Notes: generated from the letters alone by a model not told the origin. 9,248 nt of DNA from an uncultured bacterium (GCA_905214435.1 CAJMMA010000063.1:1-9248); one strand, 5' to 3'. Counted from the first letter of the stretch, positions 1 to 6,664 are shown. A program made the numbers and translations.

Positions 1-14
1 GAAAGGAACCAACC

Positions 15-350
15 ATGTGCGATTGCATCTTCTGCAAAATTGCCAACCACGAGATCCCCTCGACCGTTGTCTATGAGGACGACCAGGTCATCGCCTTCGA
101 CGACCTCAATCCCCAGGCGCCGGTCCATACGCTCGTGATCCCCAAGAAGCACTACAGTGACATCGCCGACAACGTACCTGCCGAGACCATGGGCGCCATG
201 GCTCACGCCATCCAGGAGGTCGCCAAGGCCAAGGGCTTGGAGGACGGTTTCCGCGTCATCTCCAACAAGGGCGTCAACGCCGGCCAGACCGTCATGCACT
301 TCCACATGCACGTTCTCGGTGGCAAGAACCTGGGCGAGAACCTCATCTGA
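15..350 (+). CDS. HIT-family (histidine triad) nucleotide-binding protein
   Basis: This 111-residue protein has the full histidine-triad signature HFHMHV at residues 95-100 (His95, His97, His99) followed by LGG, the catalytic motif of HIT hydrolases and transferases that act on nucleoside phosphoramidates or dinucleotides. The N-terminus starts with a Cys-rich CDCIFCKI segment (Cys4 and Cys7 form the CxxC often seen in bacterial HIT proteins), then AFDDLNPQAPVHTLVIPKKH, typical of the Hint branch. Length is normal for Hint-type proteins (about 105-120). The start is supported by an AAAGGA at 2-7. It is a soluble cytoplasmic housekeeping enzyme; the physiological substrate cannot be read from the sequence. 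Its codons are strongly GC3-biased, unlike the LysR gene that follows 41 nt later, and no terminator is visible between them, so read-through into the regulator is possible. Confidence 0.95.
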   Translation: MCDCIFCKIANHEIPSTVVYEDDQVIAFDDLNPQAPVHTLVIPKKHYSDIADNVPAETMGAMAHAIQEVAKAKGLEDGFRVISNKGVNAGQTVMHFHMHVLGGKNLGENLI

Positions 351-391
351 GGGCGCGTAGGCCGTCGACTTGGCTGCCTTTGGAGTAATCT

Positions 392-1282
392 ATGCAGCTT
401 TCTCAACTCGAATACCTTCAAGCGGTAGCGAACTATGGCGGCGTGCGCAAAGCAGCTCGCGCCGTTCATGTGAGTCCGCAGGCTGTTTCGTCGGCAATCA
501 AAAAGTTGGAATCTGAGTATCAGATTGTTTTGCTCGACCGATCGGCGGGGGAGGCTGTTTTGTCTCCGGCGGGCAGAGAATTTGCGCGTCGTGCACGCGT
601 GATCCTGGCACAAGTCGACGATCTCAAAAAGTACGCTCAATCGAGGGACGACGGCGTCTCGCCCGACGGCCACTTTCGTCTTTATGCCCCCTGCCTTCAT
701 GGGCGGGGGCGCCTTTTTGCCGAAAACTGGTATGACTCGTTTGAACGCTCGCACCCTCAGATTCATCTTGATGTGTGGCATCAGCCAACGGCAACATGCT
801 TTGAATCACTTATACTTGGAATTTCGGACGCGGCTATCTCGTTTGAGGAACCACGGGACAGCGTCCTTTCTTCAAAATATATGGGTGAAAAGGAGCTCAG
901 GGTTCTTTCATGTCCAGCTGGTCATCAATCTGTTGACGCTATGACCATTCGTGAGTTACTGGGCGGCAGGCTCGCTGTTCCCATTAATTTGTCACCCTGT
1001 CTCAATGCAATCAATCAATGTCCCGAAGCTCAGCTGGTTAATTTCCGCTTTCGCGATGTCGAATACGGAAACAGGGCGCAGGCTGAGTTTCTTCAAGCCG
1101 GGGGATTGATATTGAGTTTTTCTGGCTCTTCTCTCGCATCGGATGGATCGGAAGTGAGCGAGTGCTCCATTGAAGCCTCACATGACGTAGCCTTGCCCAT
1201 CTACTTTTGCTATCGACAAAATGCCTGGACTGATCGACACCAGTCGGTTTTTCTGCACCTATTGCGTCATCTTGCTTCGTGA
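392..1282 (+). CDS. LysR-family transcriptional regulator
   Basis: This 296-residue protein has the LysR layout: an N-terminal winged helix-turn-helix (about residues 1-60, recognition region about 18-40 with VRKAARAVHVSPQAVSSAI), a linker helix (about 60-85), and a C-terminal effector-binding domain. Length matches the family norm of about 300. The ATG is preceded by GGAG at 382-385 with 6-nt spacing. It lies 119 nt upstream of, and in the same direction as, an MFS transporter gene; a LysR gene beside a transporter usually regulates it in response to a transported ligand, so that is the inferred target. The more usual divergent LysR arrangement is absent here. Codon use is mixed and AT-richer than in ackA or pta, consistent with low expression or later acquisition. 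The effector is unknown. Confidence 0.92.
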   Translation: MQLSQLEYLQAVANYGGVRKAARAVHVSPQAVSSAIKKLESEYQIVLLDRSAGEAVLSPAGREFARRARVILAQVDDLKKYAQSRDDGVSPDGHFRLYAPCLHGRGRLFAENWYDSFERSHPQIHLDVWHQPTATCFESLILGISDAAISFEEPRDSVLSSKYMGEKELRVLSCPAGHQSVDAMTIRELLGGRLAVPINLSPCLNAINQCPEAQLVNFRFRDVEYGNRAQAEFLQAGGLILSFSGSSLASDGSEVSECSIEASHDVALPIYFCYRQNAWTDRHQSVFLHLLRHLAS

Positions 1283-1389
1283 GATTAATTGGCTTCGAGG
1301 CATCAAGTGATTATTGACGCCTTGTAACACATAGCTGACAGCTTTGCCCTCATGCTTTTCCAAGATTCCGATTTAGATTGCTGACTCTT

Positions 1390-1395
1390 GGAGGG
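1390..1395 (+). promoter_or_regulatory. Ribosome binding site fixing the MFS start at 1402
   Basis: GGAGGG lies 6 nt before ATG 1402. It falls inside the reading frame if translation is assumed from the upstream TTG at 1378, so the ATG is the more likely start. Confidence 0.8.
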
Positions 1396-1401
1396 TGGAG
1401 C

Positions 1402-2562
1402 ATGAAAAACCGTACGGTTTTGCTTTATATGACGTTCGTTTTTCTGTCGAACTTCAGCACCATTTTGTATTTTCTGACGGTTTACCTTGAATTCGTCGGA
1501 TTCTCGATGGTGGCGATTTCTAGCATGATGATTGCATATCAAGTGAGCAAGTTCATCCTTGAAGTTCCCACTGGCTATATTGCTGATAGGTTTGGACGAA
1601 AGACTAGCGGTCTCGTTGGCGTTGTGGGAATGCTTGGATACTACGCCGCCCTGCTTCTCGTCCGTTCTCCCCTGCTTTTAATCGGTGCGTTCGCTCTCAA
1701 GGGTTTTGCCGTTGCGTGTGTGAGCGGATCCATCGAAGCGATTTACATTGACAGCGTCTCTCAGGACCAGCTCGTAAGACTTAATGTCGTTGAGCGATTT
1801 GTTTTCTATGCCTCTTATGCCATCTCCGCTTGCGTGGGCGGTTTCATTTCGTCCGTCGGTGCATATCTCATTGGTCTTTCGGCAGATATCATCGCAATGG
1901 TGTTGACGTTGGTTGTCGTTGTCTGCATTCCTGAGATGCGAAGAGGGGGCACTGCGACGACACCTGAACATGGGATTAGCCCGAAGATGATCGGTGCCGC
2001 TATTGCGGGTAATGGCATTCTTCGTTCAGCGTTCATCATGGACTGTTCTCAGGCATTTGCCTTCGTCGCCCTGGAAGATTTTTTCTCACTGTTGCTTGTA
2101 GGCCGCGGAATGAATGCCGTCGCTTCGGGCGTGACCATTGCGGTCCAGCTCCTTGTCTCCGCCTCCATAGGGTTTATTGTGCCCAGCGCGATTACTCGTG
2201 TCGACAAGGGCCGTTTTGCACGTATTTGCGGCATCATTCGCTTAGTATTGACAGCTTTGTTTTTGATTCCCCTTACTCCGGTTAATTTGCTGCCCGTGTT
2301 CTATGTGCTGCAGACGGTTGCGTACTCGTTGTTTGCCCCAATCAAATACTCAATTTTTCAAAATGCTGCCGATTCTTCGATGCGCTGTTCACTGATTTCG
2401 GTTCAAAGCCAGATGGTGGCGGTGGGTGCCGTTCTTTTCTATCTGCTCAACGCTGTGTTGAGTAGCGTTGCGGGCATTCGAGTCGTATTGCTTGTTGCGC
2501 TCGGGATTTCTTCCCTGGTGTATATCCCCGCGCTATTTCGTCTTACAAGTCAAAGGCCGTGA
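1402..2562 (+). CDS. Major facilitator superfamily transporter
   Basis: This 386-residue integral membrane protein has about 12 hydrophobic helices in a 6+6 arrangement, split by a central polar loop at about residues 178-196 (from PEMRRGG to GISPK). The MFS motif A lies between helices 2 and 3: GYIADRFGRK at residues 58-67, preceded by EVPT. Length is typical of drug or metabolite:proton antiporters. Substrate and direction cannot be assigned; an exporter role is inferred from the neighbouring LysR gene. The ATG at 1402 is chosen over an in-frame TTG at 1378 because of the GGAGGG at 1390-1395. Codon use is relaxed, like the LysR gene and unlike the acetate kinases, so the two may have arrived together. 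A stem-loop follows at 2596-2629. No convincing promoter was found in the 119-nt gap before it. Confidence 0.9.
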   Translation: MKNRTVLLYMTFVFLSNFSTILYFLTVYLEFVGFSMVAISSMMIAYQVSKFILEVPTGYIADRFGRKTSGLVGVVGMLGYYAALLLVRSPLLLIGAFALKGFAVACVSGSIEAIYIDSVSQDQLVRLNVVERFVFYASYAISACVGGFISSVGAYLIGLSADIIAMVLTLVVVVCIPEMRRGGTATTPEHGISPKMIGAAIAGNGILRSAFIMDCSQAFAFVALEDFFSLLLVGRGMNAVASGVTIAVQLLVSASIGFIVPSAITRVDKGRFARICGIIRLVLTALFLIPLTPVNLLPVFYVLQTVAYSLFAPIKYSIFQNAADSSMRCSLISVQSQMVAVGAVLFYLLNAVLSSVAGIRVVLLVALGISSLVYIPALFRLTSQRP

Positions 2563-2595
2563 GTATTTGGGCATCGATAACTTATATATCAACGC

Positions 2596-2629
2596 AATAA
2601 ACCCGAGCGCGAGGGCGTTTGGGTTTATT
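2596..2629 (+). terminator. Stem-loop between MFS gene and ackA1 (terminator or ackA1 leader element)
   Basis: Arms 2596-2610 and 2615-2629 pair over 15 positions (perfect AATAAACCC/GGGTTTATT at the base, two G-U wobbles, CGC/GCG at the top) with a GAGG loop at 2611-2614. The downstream tract is only moderately T-rich (TTTATTATTG). It could end MFS transcription, work in both directions, or sit in the ackA1 leader. A hairpin with the same arm sequence lies upstream of pta. Confidence 0.6.
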
Positions 2630-2682
2630 ATTGAAGCGTATGTAACCTGGCGGCGCCACACCGCCTGTTAGTAGGGAGACAC

Positions 2683-3861
2683 ATGAACGTTCTGGTCGTC
2701 AACGCAGGATCTTCGACCCTTAAGTATCAGGTCATCGATACCAAGTCCCATAAGGTGTCCGCAAAGGGCTCCTGCGAGCGCGTCTGCTTTACCGGCGGTA
2801 CCTTCACCCACGCTGCCAACGGCTCCAAGAAGGTGACCGAGAACATTGAGTTCCCCGACCACAAGGTCGCCATCGAGGTCGTCCTGAAGGACCTCGAGGC
2901 CAACGGCGTCAAGATTGAGGGCATCGGCCACCGCATCGTTCAGGGCGGCTGGTACTTTGGCGATTCCTCCCTCGTCGACGAGGACGTTCTCGCCAAGATC
3001 CGCGAGGTTGCCCCGCTCGCCCCGCTGCACAACAACCCCGAGGCTAACGTTATCGAGTACTGCCTGGAGCAGTATCCCGACCTGCCCAATGTCACGGTCT
3101 ACGACACTGCTTTCCACTTCAACATGCCCGAGGTCGCCAAGACCTACGCCCTGCCCAAAGATGTCTGCGACAAGCTGCACATCCGTAAGTACGGCGCCCA
3201 CGGCACCAGCTACCGTTACATCTCCAAGAAGGTCGCCGAGATGACCAACGGCGAGGCCCGCAAGGTCGTCGTGTGCCATATCGGCTCCGGCGCTTCCCTG
3301 TGCGCCATCGAGGACGGCAAGTGCATGGACACCACCATGGGCCTGACGCCGCTCGACGGCGTCATGATGGGCACCCGCTGCGGCTCCATCGACCCGGCTA
3401 CCGTGTGCTACCTGCAGCGCGAGGGCGGCTATACCTTCGACGAGGTCGACGAGATGATGAACAAGAAGTCCGGTCTTTTGGCTGTGACCGGCGGCAAGAC
3501 CAACGACTGCCGCAACGTCGAGGAGCTCGCCGCCGCTGGTGACCCCGAGGCTCAGCTCGCCTTCGACATGTTTGTCTACAAGATTGCCGCCAAGGCGGCC
3601 GAGATGGCTACTTCTATGTGCGGTATGGACACCCTGGTCTTTACCGCCGGCATCGGCGAGCATGCTCCGGCCGTCCGCGCCGGCGTTGCCGACCGCCTGG
3701 CCTTTATGGGCGTCAAGATGGATCATGCCCGCAACGCCCTGCGTGGTGACGGCGCTTGGTGCCTGTCTGCCAAGGATTCCAAGGTCAAAATCTTTGTCAT
3801 CCCCACGGACGAGGAGTTCATGATCGCTTCCGACGTCGAGCGCATCGTCAACGCCAAGTAA
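2683..3861 (+). CDS. ackA: Acetate kinase paralogue 1, with altered active-site motifs
   Basis: This 392-residue protein is a full-length member of the acetate/propionate kinase family, which interconverts acetyl phosphate + ADP and acetate + ATP in the cytoplasm. Visible motifs are NAGSSTLKYQ (7-16), GHRIVQGG (82-89), APLHN (113-117), DTAFH (141-145), GAHGTSYRY (171-179), CHIGSGAS (198-205), MGTRCGSIDP (229-238), TAGIGEH (321-327) and IPTDEE (373-378). Equivalents of the catalytic Asp (141), Arg84, Arg232 and His173 are kept. Four motif positions differ from the consensus and from its neighbour: Ser12 to Thr, His177 of HGTSH to Tyr, Asn202 of HLGNG to Ser, and Asn327 of GIGEN to His. The frame is intact and codons strongly biased, so it looks expressed rather than decaying. 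An AGGGAG at 2673-2678 precedes the ATG. A strong terminator follows, so it is probably monocistronic. Altered nucleotide or acyl specificity is possible but unproven. Confidence 0.93.
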   Translation: MNVLVVNAGSSTLKYQVIDTKSHKVSAKGSCERVCFTGGTFTHAANGSKKVTENIEFPDHKVAIEVVLKDLEANGVKIEGIGHRIVQGGWYFGDSSLVDEDVLAKIREVAPLAPLHNNPEANVIEYCLEQYPDLPNVTVYDTAFHFNMPEVAKTYALPKDVCDKLHIRKYGAHGTSYRYISKKVAEMTNGEARKVVVCHIGSGASLCAIEDGKCMDTTMGLTPLDGVMMGTRCGSIDPATVCYLQREGGYTFDEVDEMMNKKSGLLAVTGGKTNDCRNVEELAAAGDPEAQLAFDMFVYKIAAKAAEMATSMCGMDTLVFTAGIGEHAPAVRAGVADRLAFMGVKMDHARNALRGDGAWCLSAKDSKVKIFVIPTDEEFMIASDVERIVNAK

Positions 3862-3872
3862 TTACAAGAGGG

Positions 3873-3911
3873 GAGGGGCTGGACGGCAACATGCCGTTCA
3901 GCCCCTCTTTT
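3873..3911 (+). terminator. Rho-independent terminator of ackA1
   Basis: A 15-bp stem (arms 3873-3887 and 3893-3907, one G-U wobble) with an AACAT loop is followed by TTTT at 3908-3911. It begins 12 nt after the ackA1 stop codon and separates the two acetate kinase genes into different transcription units. Confidence 0.88.
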
Positions 3912-3924
3912 GAACTCGTTGGGC

Positions 3925-3959
3925 GATATGCCTGATAGCTATTTATCAAGTTGTGATAA
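3925..3959 (+). promoter_or_regulatory. Phased GATA/TATC half-sites upstream of ackA2 (candidate operator)
   Basis: Four half-sites occur: GATA at 3925-3928, GATA at 3934-3937, TATC at 3944-3947, GATA at 3955-3958, with start-to-start spacings of 9, 10 and 11 nt, about one helical turn. The last two form the exact dyad TTATCA-N5-TGATAA at 3943-3959. The stretch is AT-rich, lies just downstream of the ackA1 terminator, and could overlap the ackA2 promoter (weak candidate -35 TTATCA 3943-3948 and -10 TATTAA 3965-3970). The binding protein is unknown. Confidence 0.4.
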
Positions 3960-3971
3960 CTTCTTATTAAC

Positions 3972-4006
3972 ATACGGCCGCCTTGAGCGGTCTGCGCCGA
4001 CCGTAT
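3972..4006 (+). promoter_or_regulatory. Predicted stem in the ackA2 leader
   Basis: ATACGG (3972-3977) pairs with CCGTAT (4001-4006), enclosing a smaller CCGC/GCGG hairpin (3978-3981 with 3987-3990). It ends 8 nt before the ackA2 AAAGGAG ribosome binding site at 4015-4021, so it could affect translation initiation or message stability. No known riboswitch is recognised. Confidence 0.3.
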
Positions 4007-4025
4007 CGCACTGCAAAGGAGTCTC

Positions 4026-5204
4026 ATGAACGTACTTGTTGTCAACGCCGGTAGCTCAAGCCTTAAATACCAGCTTTTGGATACCGATACCCGCGAGGTT
4101 TTCGCCAAGGGCAACTGCGAGCGCATCGGTTCGGACATGGGCATCTTTGGCCACACCGAGAACGGTGGCGCCAAGCAAACCGAGGAGGTTCCCTTCCCGG
4201 ATCACCGTTCGGCTATCGCACGTGTGCTCGAGGAACTCGAGAAGACCGACTTTACGATCGATGGCATTGGACATCGCATCGTTCAGGGCGGTTGGTACTT
4301 CGATGATTCCGCGGTCGTCGACGACGAGGTTATGGCCAAGATTCTTGAGGTGGCTCCCTTGGCTCCGCTGCACAACTACGGCGAGGCCGCGGCGATTGAG
4401 TATTGCCGCGAGAAGTATCCGGAGCTGCCCAACGTGGCCGTCTTCGACACCTCGTTCCACATGACCATGCCCGAGGTCGCCTACACCTACGCGCTGCCCA
4501 AGGACGTGTGCGACAAGTATCACGTGCGCAAGTACGGCGCTCACGGAACGAGCCACCGCTACGAGTGGATGATGGCCAAGGAGATCCTGGGTTCGCGCTG
4601 CCACCGCCTGCTTTCGTGCCATTTGGGCAACGGCGCCTCGCTTGCCGCCATCGAGGACGGTGTATGCCGCGATACCACGATGGGCCTCACGCCGCTCGAC
4701 GGCCTGATGATGGGCACCCGTTGTGGTTCCATTGACCCGGCTACCGTGTGCTACCTGCAGCGCGAGGGCGGCTACAGCTACCAGGAAGTCGATGACATGA
4801 TGAACAAGCAGTCTGGTCTGCTTGCCATCTCGGGCATCTCCAACGACGCCCGTGACATCCGTACGCGCGCCTCCGAGGGCGACGAGCGCTGCCTGCTCGC
4901 CTTCGATATGTTCGCCTACAAGGCCATGCAGCAGGCCGGTTCTATGATCGCTTCTATGGCGGGCGTGGATACCATCACCTTTACCGCCGGCATCGGCGAG
5001 AACGACTGGTCGATCCGCAAGGCCTTCTGCGACTGTTTTGAGTGGCTGGGCGTGCGCATCGACAACAACAAGAACCGCGAGGCCGTGGGCAACGGCCCAC
5101 AGGTCATCAGCGCCGCCGGTTCCGCCGTCACGGTCATGGTCATCCCCACCGACGAGGAATACATGATCGCCCACGACGTCGAGCGCCTGACCAAGAATAA
5201 CTAG
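4026..5204 (+). CDS. ackA: Acetate kinase paralogue 2, canonical active site
   Basis: This 392-residue acetate kinase keeps every family signature: NAGSSSLKYQ (7-16), GHRIVQGG (82-89), APLHN (113-117), the catalytic Asp in DTSFH (141-145), GAHGTSHRY (171-179), CHLGNGAS (198-205), MGTRCGSIDP (229-238), NDARD (273-277), TAGIGEN (320-326) and IPTDEE (373-378). It makes ATP from acetyl phosphate, the last step of the Pta-AckA pathway, and is convergent with pta about 350 nt downstream. It is about 59% identical to the upstream paralogue by hand alignment with equal length, so the pair reflects an old tandem duplication rather than a recent one. AAAGGAG at 4015-4021 supports the ATG. It has its own upstream regulatory region and a strong terminator, so it is probably an independent unit and the better candidate for the ordinary fermentative enzyme. 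Confidence 0.96.
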   Translation: MNVLVVNAGSSSLKYQLLDTDTREVFAKGNCERIGSDMGIFGHTENGGAKQTEEVPFPDHRSAIARVLEELEKTDFTIDGIGHRIVQGGWYFDDSAVVDDEVMAKILEVAPLAPLHNYGEAAAIEYCREKYPELPNVAVFDTSFHMTMPEVAYTYALPKDVCDKYHVRKYGAHGTSHRYEWMMAKEILGSRCHRLLSCHLGNGASLAAIEDGVCRDTTMGLTPLDGLMMGTRCGSIDPATVCYLQREGGYSYQEVDDMMNKQSGLLAISGISNDARDIRTRASEGDERCLLAFDMFAYKAMQQAGSMIASMAGVDTITFTAGIGENDWSIRKAFCDCFEWLGVRIDNNKNREAVGNGPQVISAAGSAVTVMVIPTDEEYMIAHDVERLTKNN

Positions 5205-5226
5205 TGCGTTCGTTTGCGATTGAACG

Positions 5227-5262
5227 AAAGGCCTCCTGAGCAGCAGCTCAGGAGGCCTTTTT
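5227..5262 (+). terminator. Rho-independent terminator of ackA2
   Basis: A perfect 15-bp GC-rich stem (arms 5227-5241 and 5246-5260) with an AGCA loop ends in TTTTT (5258-5262), starting 22 nt after the ackA2 stop. It is the best terminator in the window. Confidence 0.95.
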
Positions 5263-5410
5263 GCTAGCAGGCGGAAATTCCAGTCCCAAAGTGATCATCA
5301 CCAGTAACGCCTGCGCTCCCAGCAACGACACCCATCCATTCAGATCCTCAGCTCCAGCTCGTAGCCAAGCCGCCGTCCACTCCAGATGCTCTGAACGCTT
5401 CGTAGCAGTA
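5263..5410. other. Non-coding spacer between the ackA2 terminator and the nested palindrome
   Basis: I see no gene here. Reading frames on both strands lack a start codon with a ribosome binding site or are broken by stops, and codon use does not resemble the neighbours. It is a C/A-rich stretch with no clear hairpin. Confidence 0.6.
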
Positions 5411-5541
5411 GAAGGCCGTACGGGCTAACCCCTGAAAACATTCCGCAGACCAGAAACGCCCCCGTTCGTAGCTCCGAAGGAGCAGAACGGGGGCGTTTCA
5501 TTGGTCGAGGACGTTTTCAGGGGTTAGCCCGTACGGCCTTC
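5411..5541. repeat. 131-bp nested palindrome between convergent ackA2 and pta
   Basis: The outer arms, 5411-5439 and 5513-5541, are a perfect 29-bp inverted repeat (starting GAAGGCCGTACGGG on the left). Inside, two 13-nt flanks that are partly complementary (GACCA 5448-5452 with TGGTC 5502-5506) surround a perfect 15-bp hairpin stem (5453-5467 with 5485-5499), whose loop itself holds GCTCC-GAA-GGAGC (5471-5483). The A/T-rich ends of the outer arms face inward, the reverse of an intrinsic terminator. No target-site duplication is visible at the outer ends. It ends 15 nt beyond the pta stop codon and begins 148 nt after the ackA2 terminator. It may be a bidirectional 3'-end structure, a cruciform-forming element, or a dispersed palindromic repeat. 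Confidence 0.85.
5453..5499 (-). terminator. Probable terminator hairpin for pta, inside the palindrome
   Basis: A perfect 15-bp GC-rich stem (5453-5467 with 5485-5499) with outer GAAAC/GTTTC ends has terminator-like polarity on either strand. It lies 57 nt past the pta stop. The T tract is short (GTTTC), so termination efficiency is uncertain. Confidence 0.55.
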
Positions 5542-5556
5542 GGGCGAGTGCGTCCG

Positions 5557-6537
5557 CTACTCAGCCATCTGAGCCTGGACGGCGGTGATGGCTACGACAC
5601 CCACGATGTCGTCGGCAGAGCAGCCGCGCGACAGGTCGTTGACCGGCTTGGCGATGCCCTGCAGGATGGGGCCGTAGGCGTCAGCGCCAGCGAAGCGCTG
5701 GACCAGCTTGTAGCCGATGTTGCCTGCCTCGAGGTCGGGGAACACGAGCACGTTGGCCTTACCGGCGACGGAGGAGCCGGGAGCCTTGAGCTGGGCGACG
5801 GTGGGGACGATAGCGGCATCGAGCTGCAGGTCGCCGTCGATGGCGAGCTCGGGAGCCTTCTCTTTGCAGAACTTCACGGCCTTCTGGACCTTCTTGGCAA
5901 CCTCGCCGCCGGCGGAGCCCATGGTGGAGTAGGAGAGCATGGCCACGTGCGGCTCGACGCTGCCCATAAAGGTGGACCAGGAGTGAGCGGAGGCGATGGC
6001 GATCTCGGATAGCTCGTCGGAGGACGGGTTGATGTTGAGGCCGCAGTCGGCGAAGATCAGCGTACCGTCGGTGCCGAACTGCGGGGTGTCGGTGCACATC
6101 ACGAAGAAGGCCGAGACCAGCTTGGTACCCGGGGCGGTCTTGAGGATCTGCAGCGCGGGGCGCAGGGTGTCGGCGGTGGAGTGGCAGGCGCCGGAGACCA
6201 GGCCGTCGGCGTCACCCATCTTGACCATCATGGTGCCAAAGTAGGTGGCGTCCATCACCTGGGCGCGAGCCTGCTCGATGGTGACGCCCTTCTTGGCGCG
6301 GAGCTCGGCAAACTTCTGCGCGTACTCCTCGTGCTTCTCGGCATTGCGCGGATCGATGACGGTGGCGCCGGGAACGTTGATCTCGTCGGGGTTGCCCAGG
6401 ATGACGATTTTTGCCAGGCCCTCCTCGATGATCTTGGTGGCCGCGACGATGGTGCGCGGATCCTCGCCCTCGGGCAGGACGATCGTCTTAAGGTCGGCCT
6501 TGGCGGCAGACTTCATACGGTTAAGGAAATCGCTCAT
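5557..6537 (-). CDS. pta: Phosphate acetyltransferase (phosphotransacetylase), short form
   Basis: This 326-residue enzyme converts acetyl-CoA and phosphate to acetyl phosphate and CoA, feeding the acetate kinases. It is the short Pta type, a single PTA/PTB domain without the N-terminal regulatory extension of the enterobacterial enzyme. Signatures in order are IVLPEGEDPRT (19-29), GLVSGACHSTADTLRPALQ (112-130), FADCGLNINPSSDELSEIAI (162-181), MLSYSTMGSAGG (200-211), DGDLQLDAA (234-242), VFPDLEAGNIGYK (265-277), and GIAKPVNDLSRGCSADDIVG (294-313), which holds the Ser303-Arg304 and Asp310 counterparts of known active-site residues. AAGGAG (plus-strand 6542-6547) supports the start. Codon use is strongly biased, as in the ackA genes. 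It is convergent with ackA2 rather than in the common pta-ackA operon, and divergent from glf across a 231-nt control region. Its leader carries a hairpin resembling one upstream of ackA1. Confidence 0.97.
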   Translation of the reverse strand: MSDFLNRMKSAAKADLKTIVLPEGEDPRTIVAATKIIEEGLAKIVILGNPDEINVPGATVIDPRNAEKHEEYAQKFAELRAKKGVTIEQARAQVMDATYFGTMMVKMGDADGLVSGACHSTADTLRPALQILKTAPGTKLVSAFFVMCTDTPQFGTDGTLIFADCGLNINPSSDELSEIAIASAHSWSTFMGSVEPHVAMLSYSTMGSAGGEVAKKVQKAVKFCKEKAPELAIDGDLQLDAAIVPTVAQLKAPGSSVAGKANVLVFPDLEAGNIGYKLVQRFAGADAYGPILQGIAKPVNDLSRGCSADDIVGVVAITAVQAQMAE

Positions 6538-6587
6538 GTTACTCCTTACAAGCGTTTCACTAAGCTCCAGGCGCCCGGCTGTTCACG

Positions 6588-6612
6588 AATAAACCCGCTG
6601 CTAGCGGGTTTA
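6588..6612 (-). promoter_or_regulatory. Hairpin in the pta leader
   Basis: A perfect 10-bp stem (6590-6599 with 6603-6612, 3-nt loop) reads TAAACCCGCT-AGC-AGCGGGTTTA on the coding strand of pta, then TT. It lies about 50 nt before the pta ATG and downstream of the candidate pta promoter. With a divergent gene upstream there is no need for a terminator here, so a leader or operator role is plausible. Confidence 0.5.
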
Positions 6613-6664
6613 CCTTTCAAATTTGTACGCCGCGGTGCTTGAGCTTTCCTTGTGTGGCAAGCTC

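Noticed and set aside
1378..1401. A longer MFS protein starting at TTG 1378.
   Set aside because: The GGAGGG site lies within this stretch at ideal spacing to ATG 1402, and the extra eight residues are not part of a membrane helix.
3943..3974. A Rex or FNR operator upstream of ackA2.
   Set aside because: TTGTGATAA...TTATTAACA matches neither the half-site sequence nor spacing of Rex, and TTATCA-N5-TGATAA does not fit TTGAT-N4-ATCAA.
5263..5410. Possible short coding frames, including a minus-strand one reading out of the palindrome arm.
   Set aside because: No start codon with a ribosome binding site, atypical codons and early stops.
5411..5541. An integron attC-like site, suggested by CTAAC/GTTAG near the arms and a total size near the attC range.
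   Set aside because: The arms pair perfectly without extrahelical bases, the core heptamers do not fit RYYYAAC/GTTRRRY, and no integrase or cassette organisation is present.
5411..5541. A miniature inverted-repeat transposable element.
   Set aside because: No target-site duplication is visible and only one copy is in the window; kept as an open alternative for the repeat rather than called mobile.
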